Assembly: GCA_900491605.1 (NCBI GenBank)
Contig: UESW01005087.1
Span: 185,011 to 249,010 of the forward strand
Direction: 5' to 3'
Origin: Calamus simplicifolius
Lineage: Eukaryota > Streptophyta > Magnoliopsida > Arecales > Arecaceae
DNA: 64,000 nucleotides
Part shown: positions 52,846 through 63,628 of the stretch, piece by piece
Layout of the letters: every line of letters begins with the position of its first letter
How positions within the stretch are numbered: the first letter of the stretch is position 1
The notes under the pieces: model-generated
Database searches by the model: none
What the model saw: the letters and a program-made list of their open reading frames with translations, nothing else
Told to the model about the DNA's origin: nothing
Translations under genes and position numbers: made by a program

Positions 52846-53250
52846 TAGGGCCGGAGAGTCATATGGGTGACCTGATAAAGCTGGAGAGTAGGGCCGGAGA
52901 GTCACATGGGTGACCTGATAAAGCTGGAGAGTCACATGAGAGACTTTGACGGTAGTTGAAGGGTCACATGCATGACAATAGCGCTGAGAATAGTGCTAGC
53001 TGGAGAGTAGGGCCGAAGAGTCACATGGGTGACCTAATAAAGCTGGAGAGTCACATGGGAGACTTTGACGGTAGTTGAAGGGTCACATGTGTGACAATAG
53101 TGCTGATGAGAATAGTGCTGATGAGAATAGTGCTGATGAGGCTAATGGTCACATGTGTGACTTGTGCGACAATAGTGCTGCTGGGGTCACATGCGTGACA
53201 TGTGTGACATTAGTGCTGCTGGGAATAGTGCTGGTGAGACTGGGGCTTTT
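52846..53250. repeat. Minisatellite with GTCACATG palindromes
   Basis: A unit of about 130 bp (GGGCCGGAGAGTCACATGGG ... AATAGTGCTG) occurs about twice, followed by shorter AATAGTGCTGATGAG repeats and further GTCACATGTGTGAC palindromes. It lies next to a promoter fragment, so it may be an expanded enhancer. No protein supported. Confidence 0.7.
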
Positions 53251-53639
53251 GGACTAGAGTCTTCAGGCTTGGTTTTTCACAGTTATAGGCTGGATCTGAG
53301 TTTTGGGCTAATGTTGGATTAAAATAGGCCGAGAGGTCTATGATTGTGAACTGTTGGGCTAGAAAGCAAAAGGTTTAGCTTCCACATATGTGGACTGGGT
53401 TTGGAATAGTATTGTGCTGAGAATAGGCTAAGATGCTAAGTAGCTTTTAGAAATTATGTGCTGAAAACTTTTCCAAAGTCTTTTGAAAAAACCCGTTTGA
53501 TAAGGCAGGCTTGCTTACTAAGGGTTTTATAAAACAGGTTTTATAAAAACCTAAAGTAAATTTGTTTGTCTGAAATCTGGGCAGTTATGCTATTTTTGTC
53601 AATTTCTATTTTGTGGAATAGTGCTAAGAACGACATTCC
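53251..53639. other. Spacer with no recognised feature
   Basis: Mixed sequence with AATAGTGCTGAGAATAGG-type remnants of the preceding repeat and a TAAAACAGG duplication near 53530. No gene, promoter or viral coding region seen. Confidence 0.5.
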
Positions 53640-53960
53640 TACTATAGTTGATTGAACATTTCTGACGACGAGGAAGGAGGTTTTAAGCTATATGTTGTCC
53701 TGGCAGACATACGTTTCTGGGTATTTATATTCTACCTGGAGGTTTTCAGTCTGCTGCAAGTATCTTTTTGTGGTTTCTTCTCCAAAAATCTCAGGGAAAA
53801 TTCCTTCTGGGACATAATTTATATCTGCTCCTGAGTCAACTAGGGCACAAAGTGTCTTGATTTCATTTTTGTTCTTAAGGGTAATCCTGATATACCATCT
53901 AAGAGGTTTAATTGAAATTTTGTTTATGTAGTCATTTTCTTTCGTTGTTTCTTGAAGTAT
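53640..53960 (-). pseudogene. Protease of P11
   Basis: CALVDSGADINYVPEGIFPEIFGEETTKRY-type sequence with the D-S-G triad kept (near 53835), then VEYKYPETYVCQDNI and a TAG. It ends at VVRNVQST where the element is cut. It resembles the second protease of P12 (EYKYPEVYN) more than the first. Confidence 0.8.
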
Positions 53961-56560
53961 TCCTTTTCCCTTGTCTGTTTGTATTTCTTTCTCCTTGTCT
54001 GTTTTCTCTAATTCTTCTATTCGTAACCGAAGTATTATGATATTTTGTTTTATCTGTTTAATTTCCTGGTTAAGCCAATAGATTGGGTCTGATTTTATTT
54101 TTTCTTCTTATTCTTTTTCTTTAATGATCTCTGGAAGACTGAGAATTCTTTTTTTATGGCGGGGCTCAAACTCATCTTTAAGTTTCTCTATACATTTTCT
54201 TCTTAATCCTGGGTCATCTATTTCTTCTACTAGATCAAAGAGAAAATTTCCACTTCTCATCATATTAATTTTGAGTTTTTCCATGCATCTGCATAGATTT
54301 ACTCCTTCTGAGTAAGATGAGGATGATTTTTCTGTTTCTGAGGAACTATTTTCATTTTCTTCAGTTAGTTGGATTTGTTCTTCTAAGTATTTTCTTCTTC
54401 TTCAGAGGAATGATTATCTTCGTTATTCAAAATCATAATCTTTACTATTTCTTCCTTTTGTTTGTCTGGAATGTCTAGCTCCTAAATCTGGGATATTCCA
54501 CAGTTTCTCTTGTAGTGTCCTTTTCTTCCACAACCAAAATATATTGGAGCATCTTCTTGTTTTGTTTTGGATTCTCTTTTTCCTGTATTCCATATGGGAG
54601 GTTTCCTAGGTTTCTGCTTGCTTAGTTTCCTTCTTTCCCAATGTGGGTACTCATTTTGTCTATTAAACTGAGATTATAGGTTTTGGGGTATACGATCTTT
54701 CTATTGGCTCTCTGTTTCTTTTTTGAATGTGGAGTTAGGACTTCATATCCATATTGTTTACAGAAGCCTCCTAGTTCTTTCCATGTAGTCTCTTCTTCTT
54801 TCTTTAATTTAGACTGAAGTTTATTTCTGTACATGTCTTTAGAGCGGTTCGTTGAATGATATTACTAATATCTCCATTGGTAACTTCTTCCCATATAATA
54901 TTACCTCCACATTCTTCTATTAATGCTTCGTTTACCTTTTCTGAGAAATTTTTAGGTAATCCTGAGATAAACTTTTCTTTCAGAAGGAAGAATTGTAGTC
55001 TTATCTTTCTAGTACCCTACAAAGGAAGGTATTTTTGTACTATCTGAAGTCTTGCATTTTGGAACATTTGAGCTTCATTAAAAGCATTTTGTTACTTTCT
55101 TGTTTGTGGTCTCTTGACCCTATAAAATGCCTGTAGATGGCATGGATCAATGTTTCTATTGCATTTGATTCTTCTATAATTTCTAAGGAGTTTGGTTTTA
55201 CTAGAATTTTTCTACTATTTAGTATATTGTCTCTATCTTTATGTGTAAGATATCTGCTCCACCATCCTTCTAACATTCTGGTAAAACCTTGTATTAAGAT
55301 TTTTACATTATTTTCCTCTGAGGTTTTGTTTTCTCTTAGGGCCCCTGCGGCCATGGTCATTTCTCTCAAGAGATTCCAAACTTCTCGTTCAGATTTTCCG
55401 TCTATATTCCATTCGTATATTCCATCGCCATATTAGATTTCTCTATTGAAGTTTTTCCTATCCTCAAATTGGATGTTTGGAGGTGTTGGTCTAGGATAAT
55501 AGTCCTTTTGTGTTATGTAATATGTCTGTCCTTCGGTTTTGATTTTGTTAAGTTGGTTCTGAGTTGAGATCATGCCTAGCCTTATTCCCTTGAGTCTGTT
55601 TGTCAGTTGGTCTACAATCTTATCTTATCTAGTTCTAAAGCCTGTTATCCAACTATTGTCTATTTCTAAAATGGGTTTCTGCATTTTTATCTCTTGGATT
55701 ACTTTGGAGCCTTCGACTTCCTTGGTAACATTTTTATTCTATCCTATCTAGCTATTCTGACATGGTATGTAGGAGTTGATTGCTGTAATTATTTTGTTGG
55801 ATTATTATTCTGAGTTCACTGGCGGTGGCTACTTGTTCTTGCTCTGGTTTTAGATGCTTAAATGAAGAGGCTACTAAGATCTGGCTTTTATATTGAATTT
55901 GACACTCTTCTAATGGGATGTGTCCTGAATTAATTTCTCTATTGTCTGTAGTTTTCCAAATCACCCCTAATGACTTGGCAGAGTGTTGGTTGTTGGTTTC
56001 CTTAGCTTTGAGCCATGTTAAGTATTTGTCTTTGATTTCCTTATTTTTGCATGCTACCTTAAGCCATACAAAGTAAGGAATTTCTAGTTTTAATTCATTC
56101 ATACAATTATAATACTCTTGTTTAAGGGTCTCTCTTTCTTCTGTATTTATGGCTTCGAAGAGCCATTTGCAATTATCTTTGTTCTTATCTGACAGGAAAT
56201 CTGCCTTGATCTGATCTTTGTCTATTTCATATTTTTTTGAAATCATGTTCAGTTGGTTAGATATTTCATCTCTCATCTGGGAATAAGTTGGAGAGTAATC
56301 ATTTTCATAGTATAGGTTTGGGATGTTGGGTTCTAGGTCTACCCCTTGAGTTTTATGTTTCTGGTGCTGGCATTGCTAGTTTCTCCAGGTCCTGCTCTAG
56401 TTGTTCTAAGGCTATAGGATATTCTGAAAGTGTATGTTACATTTCCTTCATCATCTTGATTGATCTCATTGATTGCTTGATTTTTAGTTACTGATTTTCT
56501 AGGGGGTTGAACTTGTTCCAGAGTCTAGTTATTCTTAATTTCAACTTCGTTCCATTTATA
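53961..56560 (-). pseudogene. Coat protein of P11 with linker
   Basis: Frames include ISNQLNMISKKYEIDKDQIKADF, EIPYFVWLKVACKNKEIKDKY, SNQLLHTMSE (55752-56276) and REMTMAAGALRENKTSEENNVKILIQGFTRMLEGWWSRYL with KMQDFR (55040-55369). The zinc knuckle (54500-54541) reads Y-x-x-C-x4-H-x4-C, so the first Cys is Tyr. An acidic region and coiled coil follow. Breaks occur near 55435, 55620, 55030 and 54830. Confidence 0.84.
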
Positions 56561-57250
56561 CATCTGGGGTGTTCATTAAATGATGTCTTTCATCTGTTGC
56601 TAAGAATAACGTTTGTCATATTGGAGTTCTTTTTATCCCTTTAACATTGATTCTGGTTGTCATTAGCTTATAGACAATCCTATAAACTATGCTGAGCGGT
56701 TCAAATTCTGGATCTATATTTTCATAGCTTGAGGCCTTAATATCTATAATTAAGAGGTTTTTGATGGATCTGTCAATTCCTGTGCTAAGGTCGGATAATT
56801 TTCAAAATAGATTGGCCCCCAATGGGCATTGGTGCTGATAATACTATGTGCTGCGTCTTTCGCTTCTTGGAACCTTCCATCTTTTAAGACAATGAAGATT
56901 GGTTTGTCTAATCCTAATCTATGGTTTGGAATAATACCTAGTTGGATGGCTGCAATATGAACGTGTCCATACTTGGTGTCAATAGACTTGAGATCTTCAT
57001 CCCTAAGAAGTCTAATACTGGTCTGACCATTTTCTAGTGTAATGGGAAGACTATGTTCTGCTGTCTTAATCCTATAGTCTTCTAAGAGATCAAAGGTGCC
57101 TATTTTGTAGATTTGCTTGTATTCAACCTTTGGCAGTTTATTATTGATCAGGTTTGCTTGAATTCTAGAGGCTGACTTGGTCATCATATTTATTGTTTCG
57201 TTCTAAAATTGGTCTTGGTCTTTGGCCTCATAATTTTCTAATTTTTCTAA
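56561..57250 (-). pseudogene. Movement protein of P11
   Basis: The frame 56750-57187 carries MMTKSASRIQANLINNKLPKVE, YKQIYKIGTFDLLEDYRIKTAEHSLP, NGQTSIRLLRDEDLKS and the core HVHIAAIQLGIIPNHRLGLDKP, VLKDGRFQEAKDA and WGPIYFENYPTL. A shift in the DPSK region leads to AGYENIDPE-like residues and LATDERH in other frames. Identity to the other subfamilies is moderate while the 30K motifs are kept. Confidence 0.83.
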
Positions 57251-57439
57251 TAGGTTAAGTTTTCGGACTTGGTTAATCTTTTAATCATTCCTTCCATTAG
57301 TTTGTAATTTCTTTTTGGTTTGAGTTTGGGTGTTTGGGATTCATAGTTCTCTAGCTTTTTTAACAAATTAAGCTTCTAAACCTTAGTTAATCACTTAATT
57401 ATTTGTTCCACTGCTTTCTAAGGGTTGATGATGAGTCAG

Positions 57440-57545
57440 GAAACTGCGGAAATACTGCTGGTCTTACGCTCCTTTTTGCTAGTCTTACGCTTACCAACGA
57501 CCTCGGTCTCCCGATCATCATATCCTAAGAACCTGGTGGATAACT
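57440..57545 (-). pseudogene. Leader ORF of P11 with GKRK repeats
   Basis: The minus-strand frame reads EVVGKRKTSKKERKTSS then a stop, one GKRK unit and one ERK unit. It resembles the KTSKR end of the subfamily-1 leader ORF. It lies before the ORF1 start. Confidence 0.48.
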
Positions 57546-57774
57546 AAGGGCCCGCTTAACTAAAGTTTTTTCACTTAATGTGTTAAAGGCTAGAAAACTA
57601 TGTTTCCTAACACCCTGTCCCTTTACTAGGTGAGTTAAGTCAAGTTTTACTATAACTGGTTTTTATAACCACAATCTTTTATGCTAAGAGCTGGTGCTGT
57701 GCTTTTGTGCAAAAATTAAATAGCATAATTTAAAAACTATAAAACAACTACTGCAAAAACAGTTTTCTTCTTAG

Positions 57775-57850
57775 ATCTGAAAGCTCACGTCCGGCCAAGG
57801 GCTCATTATTCCCATGGGTCATAGACATATTTGCATTTGTCCGCTGGCCT
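57775..57850 (-). promoter_or_regulatory. Partial leader RNA element (P11)
   Basis: The hairpin GACAAAT-GCAA-ATATGTC (one mismatch) and the following CTATGACCCATGGGAATAAT and GGCCGGACGTGAGC segments are kept; the 5' half of the closing stem is cut by the junction near 57856. Confidence 0.72.
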
Positions 57851-57985
57851 TCATTCTGAAATCATCTCCTCACTCACCCATCATCCTAACCATAATCCAC
57901 TTAACCATGAATGCCCTACACTGCACTCAATCCTCAGAACCATTCCACAATAACCTATCCTCAGCCTTACCACCTCCATAATACT

Positions 57986-58267
57986 ATGTTTCCTTTCATT
58001 TCTGAAGACCTTCTTACCTTTACCAGCCTCACCCATGAACTCCTAGACATGATAAACTACATAAACTCCCAGAACACCTTAGACCCAGACCTTGAACTTA
58101 TCTACCAAGAGTTCATAAGCCTTGTCATTAAAACCCTTCTGTACCACTCTGAGAACATAGAGCACCAGATTGACCATCTTACCACTCAGACCATCTTAGA
58201 CCAAGCAAAGAATTCTACCAACAGTTTGACCTCAGACTATTCCCTAACAGCCTGTAAACAGAAGTAA
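57986..58267 (+). CDS. ORF3 of subfamily 2, 93 codons
   Basis: The ATG at 57986 opens MFPFISEDLLTFTSLTHELLD and the frame runs to CKQK-TAA. An upstream start at 57911 is possible. The segment LLDMIN, then LELIYQEFISL and LLYHSENI follows the pattern of one ORF3 module of subfamily 1 (L-x-LIN ... EL-x-P-x-F ... Y-x-EEY). Position before the TTCATTACT array and PBS is the same. There is one module here and not two. Acidic, without signal or membrane segment; function unknown. Confidence 0.58.
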   Translation: MFPFISEDLLTFTSLTHELLDMINYINSQNTLDPDLELIYQEFISLVIKTLLYHSENIEHQIDHLTTQTILDQAKNSTNSLTSDYSLTACKQK

Positions 58268-58444
58268 GAAATCAGCTTTAGGCAATATTTCAGTCTTCAT
58301 GTAATATTTCAGTTTTCATGTAAGTTTTCAGTTTATCAGTTTTATGTAAAAACTTTCAGCTTTGTAATCAGTTTTATAAGCTTAATATAAGCTTTCATCA
58401 AATCTTCAGTATTTATAAATCTCGCAGCTTTTCCTTTTGAAATT

Positions 58445-58560
58445 TCACTGTTCATTACTATTCATTACTATTCATCAGTACTATTCACAGCCGCAATTAT
58501 ATTCTTGTAAGTACTATTCACAGTCACTATTCAGTACTGTTCATTTTTTACTATTCATCG
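58445..58560 (+). repeat. TTCATTACT/TACTATTCA motif array (subfamily 2)
   Basis: TACTATTCAT variants occur about eight times before CGCACTCTGC, at the same place as in subfamily 1. No canonical AATAAA is seen before it; TATTTATAAATC near 58410 may serve. Confidence 0.66.
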
Positions 58561-58606
58561 CACTCTGCTTTGGAATTTTTCATTCTGCATCTAATTCCGC
58601 ACTTAA

Positions 58607-58619
58607 TGGTATCAGAGCC
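58607..58619 (+). promoter_or_regulatory. Primer-binding site of P12
   Basis: A perfect TGGTATCAGAGCC followed by AAGTCAGATCACC. Confidence 0.9.
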
Positions 58620-58674
58620 AAGTCAGATCACCACGCACCCAGTTAAATAACCATGCACACACAGTGCACACATC

Positions 58675-58790
58675 TTTATTTCTCAACCAGCGTGTCACGC
58701 CTCCTGAGCGGGATATATGCAAATATATCCACAGCCCATGGGAATAATGAGCCACTGGCCGGACGTGAAAACTCTTGGTTAAGAAATAAA
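58675..58790 (+). promoter_or_regulatory. Leader RNA element with GNRA hairpin (P12)
   Basis: The hairpin is GGATATAT (58711-58718), GCAA (58719-58722), ATATATCC (58723-58730). The closing stem pairs TTTATTTCTCAACCA with TGGTTAAGAAATAAA (14 of 15 pairs) and TCACG with CGTGA. Confidence 0.84.
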
Positions 58791-58937
58791 ATCATAAAGG
58801 CATAGACCAGACAACTTAACCCTTAGGGAAAAGGGTTAAGGGTGCTAGGAAACATAGTCTCTTGACTTTTCAACACATTAGGACTAAGAACATTAGCTAA
58901 GCGGGCATCTTAATTATCCATCAGGTTCTTAGGAGAT

Positions 58938-59066
58938 AATGGTAAACGTGAGACCGTTGGTGAGCGTAAGGCCGTTGGTAAGCGTAAGGCTGGCAGTGAG
59001 TGTAAGACCAGCAGTGTTCCCGGCAGTGGTCCCGGCTGTAGACCCATTATCAACCCTAAGAAAGCA
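58938..59066 (+). pseudogene. Leader ORF of P12 with GKRE/GERK/GKRK repeats
   Basis: The frame reads NGKRETVGERKAVGKRKAGSE and continues to PGCRPIINPKKAMGK-TAA. An overlapping ATG frame (58939) reads VRPLVSVRPLVSVR instead. Both are open; conservation with subfamily 1 favours the GKRK frame. Confidence 0.5.
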
Positions 59067-59179
59067 ATGGGCAAATAATTAAGAAATTAGCTAAGGTTCA
59101 AAAGCCTAATAGGTTAGAAAAGTTAAAGAAACTATGAATCCTAACACCCGAATACCCTAATCACACCCAAAGATAAGCA

Positions 59180-60005
59180 ATGAAAAAACTAGTAAAAAGA
59201 TCAGCTAGAAGATAAAATCTAGACGAAATAGAAAACGTAGAAATCAGTGAAGTTCAAGACTCTTATTCAAAAGATGCCATTAATATGATGACCAAAGCCA
59301 TATCAAAAGCAGAAATTAATATAACAAACAGAAAAATTCCAAAAATTAAGTATAACCATATTTATGAAAAAGGAAGTTTTGATCTCTTTGAAGAGTATAG
59401 GATCAAAACTACAGAACGAAGTCTGTCCATCAATTTAGAAAATGGCCAAACCAGTGTTAGATTATTCCAGAAAGAAGACATAGCGTCTTTCAAAGAAAAG
59501 TTTAGATACATCCATATAGCAGCAGTACAAGTTGTTATAATCCAAAATCACAGAAATGGAATGGACAAACCTATATTTATAGCACTAATGAAGCAGAGGA
59601 TGCAATCCTTAGTCTTATCAGCACCAATGTTAGTTGGGGACTTATCTATTTTGAGAATTATCCCAACTAAAGCTCAGAAATAGACAGAGCCATTAAGGAC
59701 TCTTTGGTTATAGCATCAAAGCATCATGATACGACAATATTAAGCCAGGATATACTCCCCTTAGTATTGTCTACAGAGTAATCTATAAACTAATGACGAC
59801 CAGAGTCAATGCTAAAGGAATAAAAAAGACCCTAAGGGGAAAAACTCTATTCCTAGCTACAGACGAAAGACATCAGGCTATAGTTCCCCAGATGTGCAAT
59901 TGGGAAGACGTAGAAATCAAAGACAACTGGACCCTAGAGAAAATACAACCTCCTAGGAGATCAGTCAGAGAAACAAGAATAGTCAACAAAATAACTCAGG
60001 ATGAC
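59180..60005 (+). pseudogene. Movement protein of P12
   Basis: MKKLVKRSARR is soon stopped, then EIENVEISEVQDSYSKDAINMMTKAISKAEINITNRKIPKIKYNHIYEKGSFDLFEEYRIKTTERSLS and RYIHIAAVQVVIIQNHRNGMDKPIFIAL are open (59285-59683). A deletion of about ten codons falls in the LKDGRFNEA region (near 59588), and the C-terminal part VNAKGIKKTLRGKTLFLATDERHQ is in 59793-60326. Confidence 0.85.
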
Positions 60006-61945
60006 AGAGGAAATGTTAGCTATAATTGCAGAAGATCCTATAGTATGAGAAACCCTAGTACAGAAATAGGAGATACCAGCACAAAGAACCTGAAACTCAA
60101 GGGAGTTGATTTAGAACCTAGTATTTCAATCCTATACTACGAAGATCCAAACTATTCGCCAACCAATTCTCAGATGGTAGACGAAACCCCAAAACAGTTA
60201 AATACCATTACCATGAAATTTGAGATCAACAAAGAGAACATCAGAAAAGATTTCAGAGCACATTATAAAAAGAAAAGGTTGACTGGTTATGGAGAGAAAC
60301 CAGTCCAAAAGAAAGGAAAAATTTGAAACAAGAATATTATAATTTCATGAATGAACAAAAGCTAGAAGTACCTTATTTTACATGGTTTGAATTAGCATGC
60401 AAAAATAGAAAGATCACAGATAAGTACCCTTTCAGATCTATAGGAGTGATTTGGAAAACCACAGAAAATAAGGAAATAAACTTAGAAAACATTCCTTTAG
60501 AAGAATGCCAGATTAATTATAGAAATCAAACAGTCATTGCCTCTACATTTAAGGTCATTAACCCAGACAATAAAGGTTATCCAGCCACTAATAAAGAAAT
60601 TAGAAAGGTAGTTCAGCAAAACAACTATAGCAACCAAGCCCTATATAATATCAGAACAATTAAACAAAATAGAAAAAACTGTTGAACAAAAACCCCAAGA
60701 ATCAAGAATTAATAATGAAATAAAAATACATAAACCTCTTTTCCAAACAGACAACAGTTGGGAAAAAGATTTTAAAAGTAAAGAGGATAGAATCATAGAT
60801 CAATTAACAAACAGACTAAGAGGAACTAGAATAAATATGATTTCATCCCAAGAATCTGAAAATCAGATAAACAAGATGAATAACGAAGGACAAACATATT
60901 ATAGAACACAAAAGGATTATTATCCTAGACCAACTCCTCCAGATATCCAATTTGAAGAAAGAAAAAGTTTTAGAAGAGAAGCCTTTAGTGGTGGAGCAGT
61001 ATACGAATGAAACCTAGACGGTATGTCAGAAAGAGAGATTTGGAATCTCTTATTAGAAATGAACATAGCAGCAGGAGCCTTAAGAGCCACCCATACTTCT
61101 AGGATAGTACCCTTAAAATCCTAATCCAAGGATTTACCGGATAATTAGAAGGATGGTGGAATAGATATCTTAAACCTGAATATAGAAGATAAATATTAAA
61201 TAGCACAAAAATCATTGCCAAACCAAACTCATCAGAGACAACAGAAGAACCCAATGGGGGTAGATACCCTAATCCATTCAATATACAGACACTTCGTGGG
61301 ATCAAGAGACACAAAGCTTGAAAACAACAAGATGCTTTTAATGAAACTCAGATATCCCAAATTACAAGATTTCAGATGGTATAAAGATACGTTTTTATGC
61401 AGAGTCTTAGAAAGAGAAGATTGTAGTTCTCCTTTCTGGAAGGAGAAATTTATCTCAGGATTACCTAATCTATTTTCAAAGAAAGTTAGTGAAGCCTTAG
61501 CAAAAGAACACCAAGGCAACATTAATTGGAAATTATCACTTATGGTGATATCTTTGGAATAATTAACAAAACAGGACTTAAAATATGCACTGAAATGAAA
61601 CTCCAGTCTAAACTAAAAAAGATGAAATTACAACTAAAAAAGAATTAGGAGGATTTTGTAGGCAATATGGATATGAAATCCTAGTGCCTCCCTCTAAGAA
61701 GAAAAAGAAAATTAATAAAGAAAATCCAAATATTATAAAACTAGAACAACAAATACCCAAATAAGGAAAGAAAAATATTCAGAGAACAAAAGACTAAAGA
61801 AGCTCCTAAATGGAGAAAAGAGTCCAAGTCTCAACCAAAGAGAGAGAAAGCACCAACCTGCTTTAGGTGTGGAAAGAAAGGTCACTTTAGTAAAAATTGC
61901 AGAAAATATAAAGTATCTCAAATCCAAGGAATGGATATCCCTGAA
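60006..61945 (+). pseudogene. Coat protein of P12 with intact zinc knuckle
   Basis: In order: SYNCRRSYSMRNPSTEIGDTS, KGVDLEPSISILYYEDPNYSP, QLNTITMKFEINKENIRKDF, VPYFTWFELACKNRKITDKYPF, SREEIWNLLLEMNIAAGALR-type, GFTG-stop-LEGWWNRYL, KLQDFRWYKDTFLCRVLEREDCSSPFWKEKFISGLPNL and CFRCGKKGHFSKNC at 61859-61900. Breaks lie near 60276, 60655, 61009 (TGG to TGA), 61100 and 61540. Confidence 0.86.
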
Positions 61946-62428
61946 AACCATAAAGAAAAGATACTAGAATTAATACTATCCGATAGTGAAGAAAGCTATC
62001 CCTCAGACTTAGAAGATAACTCAGAAAATGATCAAATCAATCTAATAGAAGAGAATGAGAGCTCATCAGATGAAGAAGAAACTTCCTCTGAAGAATTAGA
62101 TGAAATTGCACTATGTGGGTGTATTGAAAACCTTAAGATTAATATGATCAGTAACAAAAGAAGTAATTTGCTCATAGACATCATAGAAAAGATTGACAAT
62201 CCAGAATTAAGAAAAGAATACCTAGAAGAACTTAAAAGAGAATTGCAGCCTAGGCCTAAAAAAGAAATTTTAAGCCTACCAGAAATAATTAAACAGAAGG
62301 ATCAGGAAGACAAACTTTAAATAGACCCAATTTCCAAACTAAACCAAGAAGTTAAGCAGATCAAAATAGAAAAACTTAAGAAACCAGACAAGGGAAAGGA
62401 AGTTCTTCAGGAAGAAGACAGTGAACAA
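61931..62428 (+). pseudogene. Acidic region and coiled-coil linker of P12
   Basis: A 129-codon frame has SDSEESYPSDLEDNSENDQINLIEENESSSDEEETSSEE, then ALCGCIENLKINMIS and a Lys/Glu coiled coil to IIKQKDQEDKL-TAA. The acidic part follows the knuckle directly, as in all copies. Confidence 0.8.
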
Positions 62429-62890
62429 GAAAGTTACCTAAATAAGATCACTACAACAAAAGTCCAAAAATGGCACATCAGAATTAGGCTAAAAGTCCAC
62501 GATGAAATTAGGGAAACATATGCCCTAGTAGACACAGGGGCATATATGAACTGCCTCCCAGAGGGACTATTCCTCAGAGAATATTATGAAGAAACATGTG
62601 AAAATCTTTACAATGCAAAAATGCAAGTCTTAGAATCAAATATAAAATATCAAACGTACATGTTTGCCAAGACATCATATGCTTTAAGGCGACATTCATA
62701 GTAACCCCAGATGTTCAAATCATCATCTTAGGAACACCATTCATTACCCTTCTTTATCAAATGGAAATCAATGAAGAAGGAATATCAACACATGTCTTTG
62801 GAAACAAAGTTACCTTCAACTTTGTAAATCCTACTAGAACTAAAGTAGTTAACTTATTAAGGGATCTCAATATCCAAAAAATATAGCAGT
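62429..62890 (+). pseudogene. First protease of P12
   Basis: KVQKWHIRIRLKVHDEIRETYALVDTGAYMNCLPEGLFLREYYEET has the D-T-G triad (Asp at 62531-62533), although the usual Asp after GA is Tyr. VIILGTPFITLLYQMEINEEGISTHVF follows after a frameshift near 62622. The end IQKI-TAG resembles subfamily 1. Confidence 0.82.
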
Positions 62891-63059
62891 CTTTAGAAAA
62901 TTACAAAGCCTCTCAGGAATTAGAAAAAGAAGAACAAATCTAACCAAAATCATTAAAAAAGTCAGAAGTCAATATGATTAAAAATAAAAAAACTACTTAA
63001 CCCAAAACCAAGAAGAAGAAAATCTAGGACTAGAACCAAAAGGAAAGACAGTCAAGAAG

Positions 63060-63458
63060 ATCACATAAATAAAATCTCAACAGAACCACTCAGATGGTAT
63101 ATCAAGATTGCCCTCCAAATCGGAAAAGAAATAAAAACAATATGTGCCTTAGTTGACACAGGGTCAGATGTAAACTGTATCCCAGAAGGAATCTTTTTCG
63201 AACCATATGGAGAAAAACCGATATAAACACTGCAGTTAGCAAACAACGAAAAACTCCAGATAGAATACAAATATCCAGAAGTATACAATTATCATGATGA
63301 TGTTCAGCTATTTCAAACCACCTTTGTTATCAGTAAAAAGGTCAATTCTACCGTGCTAGGAATGCCATTTCTAACACTTCTCTACAAAATGGAGATAGAT
63401 AAAAATGGGATAACAACCCAGGTCTCAGGAAAACAGATCACCTTTAGATTCCTATAAA
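63060..63458 (+). pseudogene. Second protease of P12 (tandem duplicate domain)
   Basis: INKISTEPLRWYIKIALQIGKEIKTICALVDTGSDVNCIPEGIFFEPYGEKP has a complete D-T-G triad (Asp at 63155-63157). A TAA interrupts it after KPI. It continues LQIEYKYPEVYNYHDDVQLFQTTFVIS and STVLGMPFLTLLYKMEIDKNGITTQV to a TAA at 63456-63458. It is only distantly similar to the first protease and closer to that of P11. Confidence 0.8.
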
Positions 63459-63628
63459 CAACCTTAGCCAGAAAACATCAAAAGTTTCAGGTAAACATCT
63501 TGTGCATTCCGAAAGGATTTTTTTGAAAAGTTTCTTGCAGATTTACACGATGCTTTTGATGAATGAATTTATCATCATTTAAATGACACTTTAAAACCTC
63601 TAACTGAAGAATTTCTTACAGGATCAAA
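63459..63628 (+). other. Scar where RT and RNase H are missing
   Basis: About 170 bp link the second protease to ORF2. The last part reads LTEEFLTGSKCQ, matching the end of RNase H (LTREFLTGTKCQ); the rest has no match to RT that I can see. Confidence 0.65.

Larger units (their letters stand above)
53640..57856 (-). mobile_element. P11: most divergent pararetrovirus copy, subfamily 4
   Basis: On the minus strand: partial leader RNA element, basic ORF, MP, CP with altered knuckle, coiled coil and PR. RT and everything after it are missing (end at 53640). The PBS is lost at the junction with P12. Confidence 0.87.

Noticed and set aside
53075..53257. A frame with a repeated NSADE-type peptide
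   Set aside because: It is a direct reading of the minisatellite, with no homologue or start context to suggest coding.
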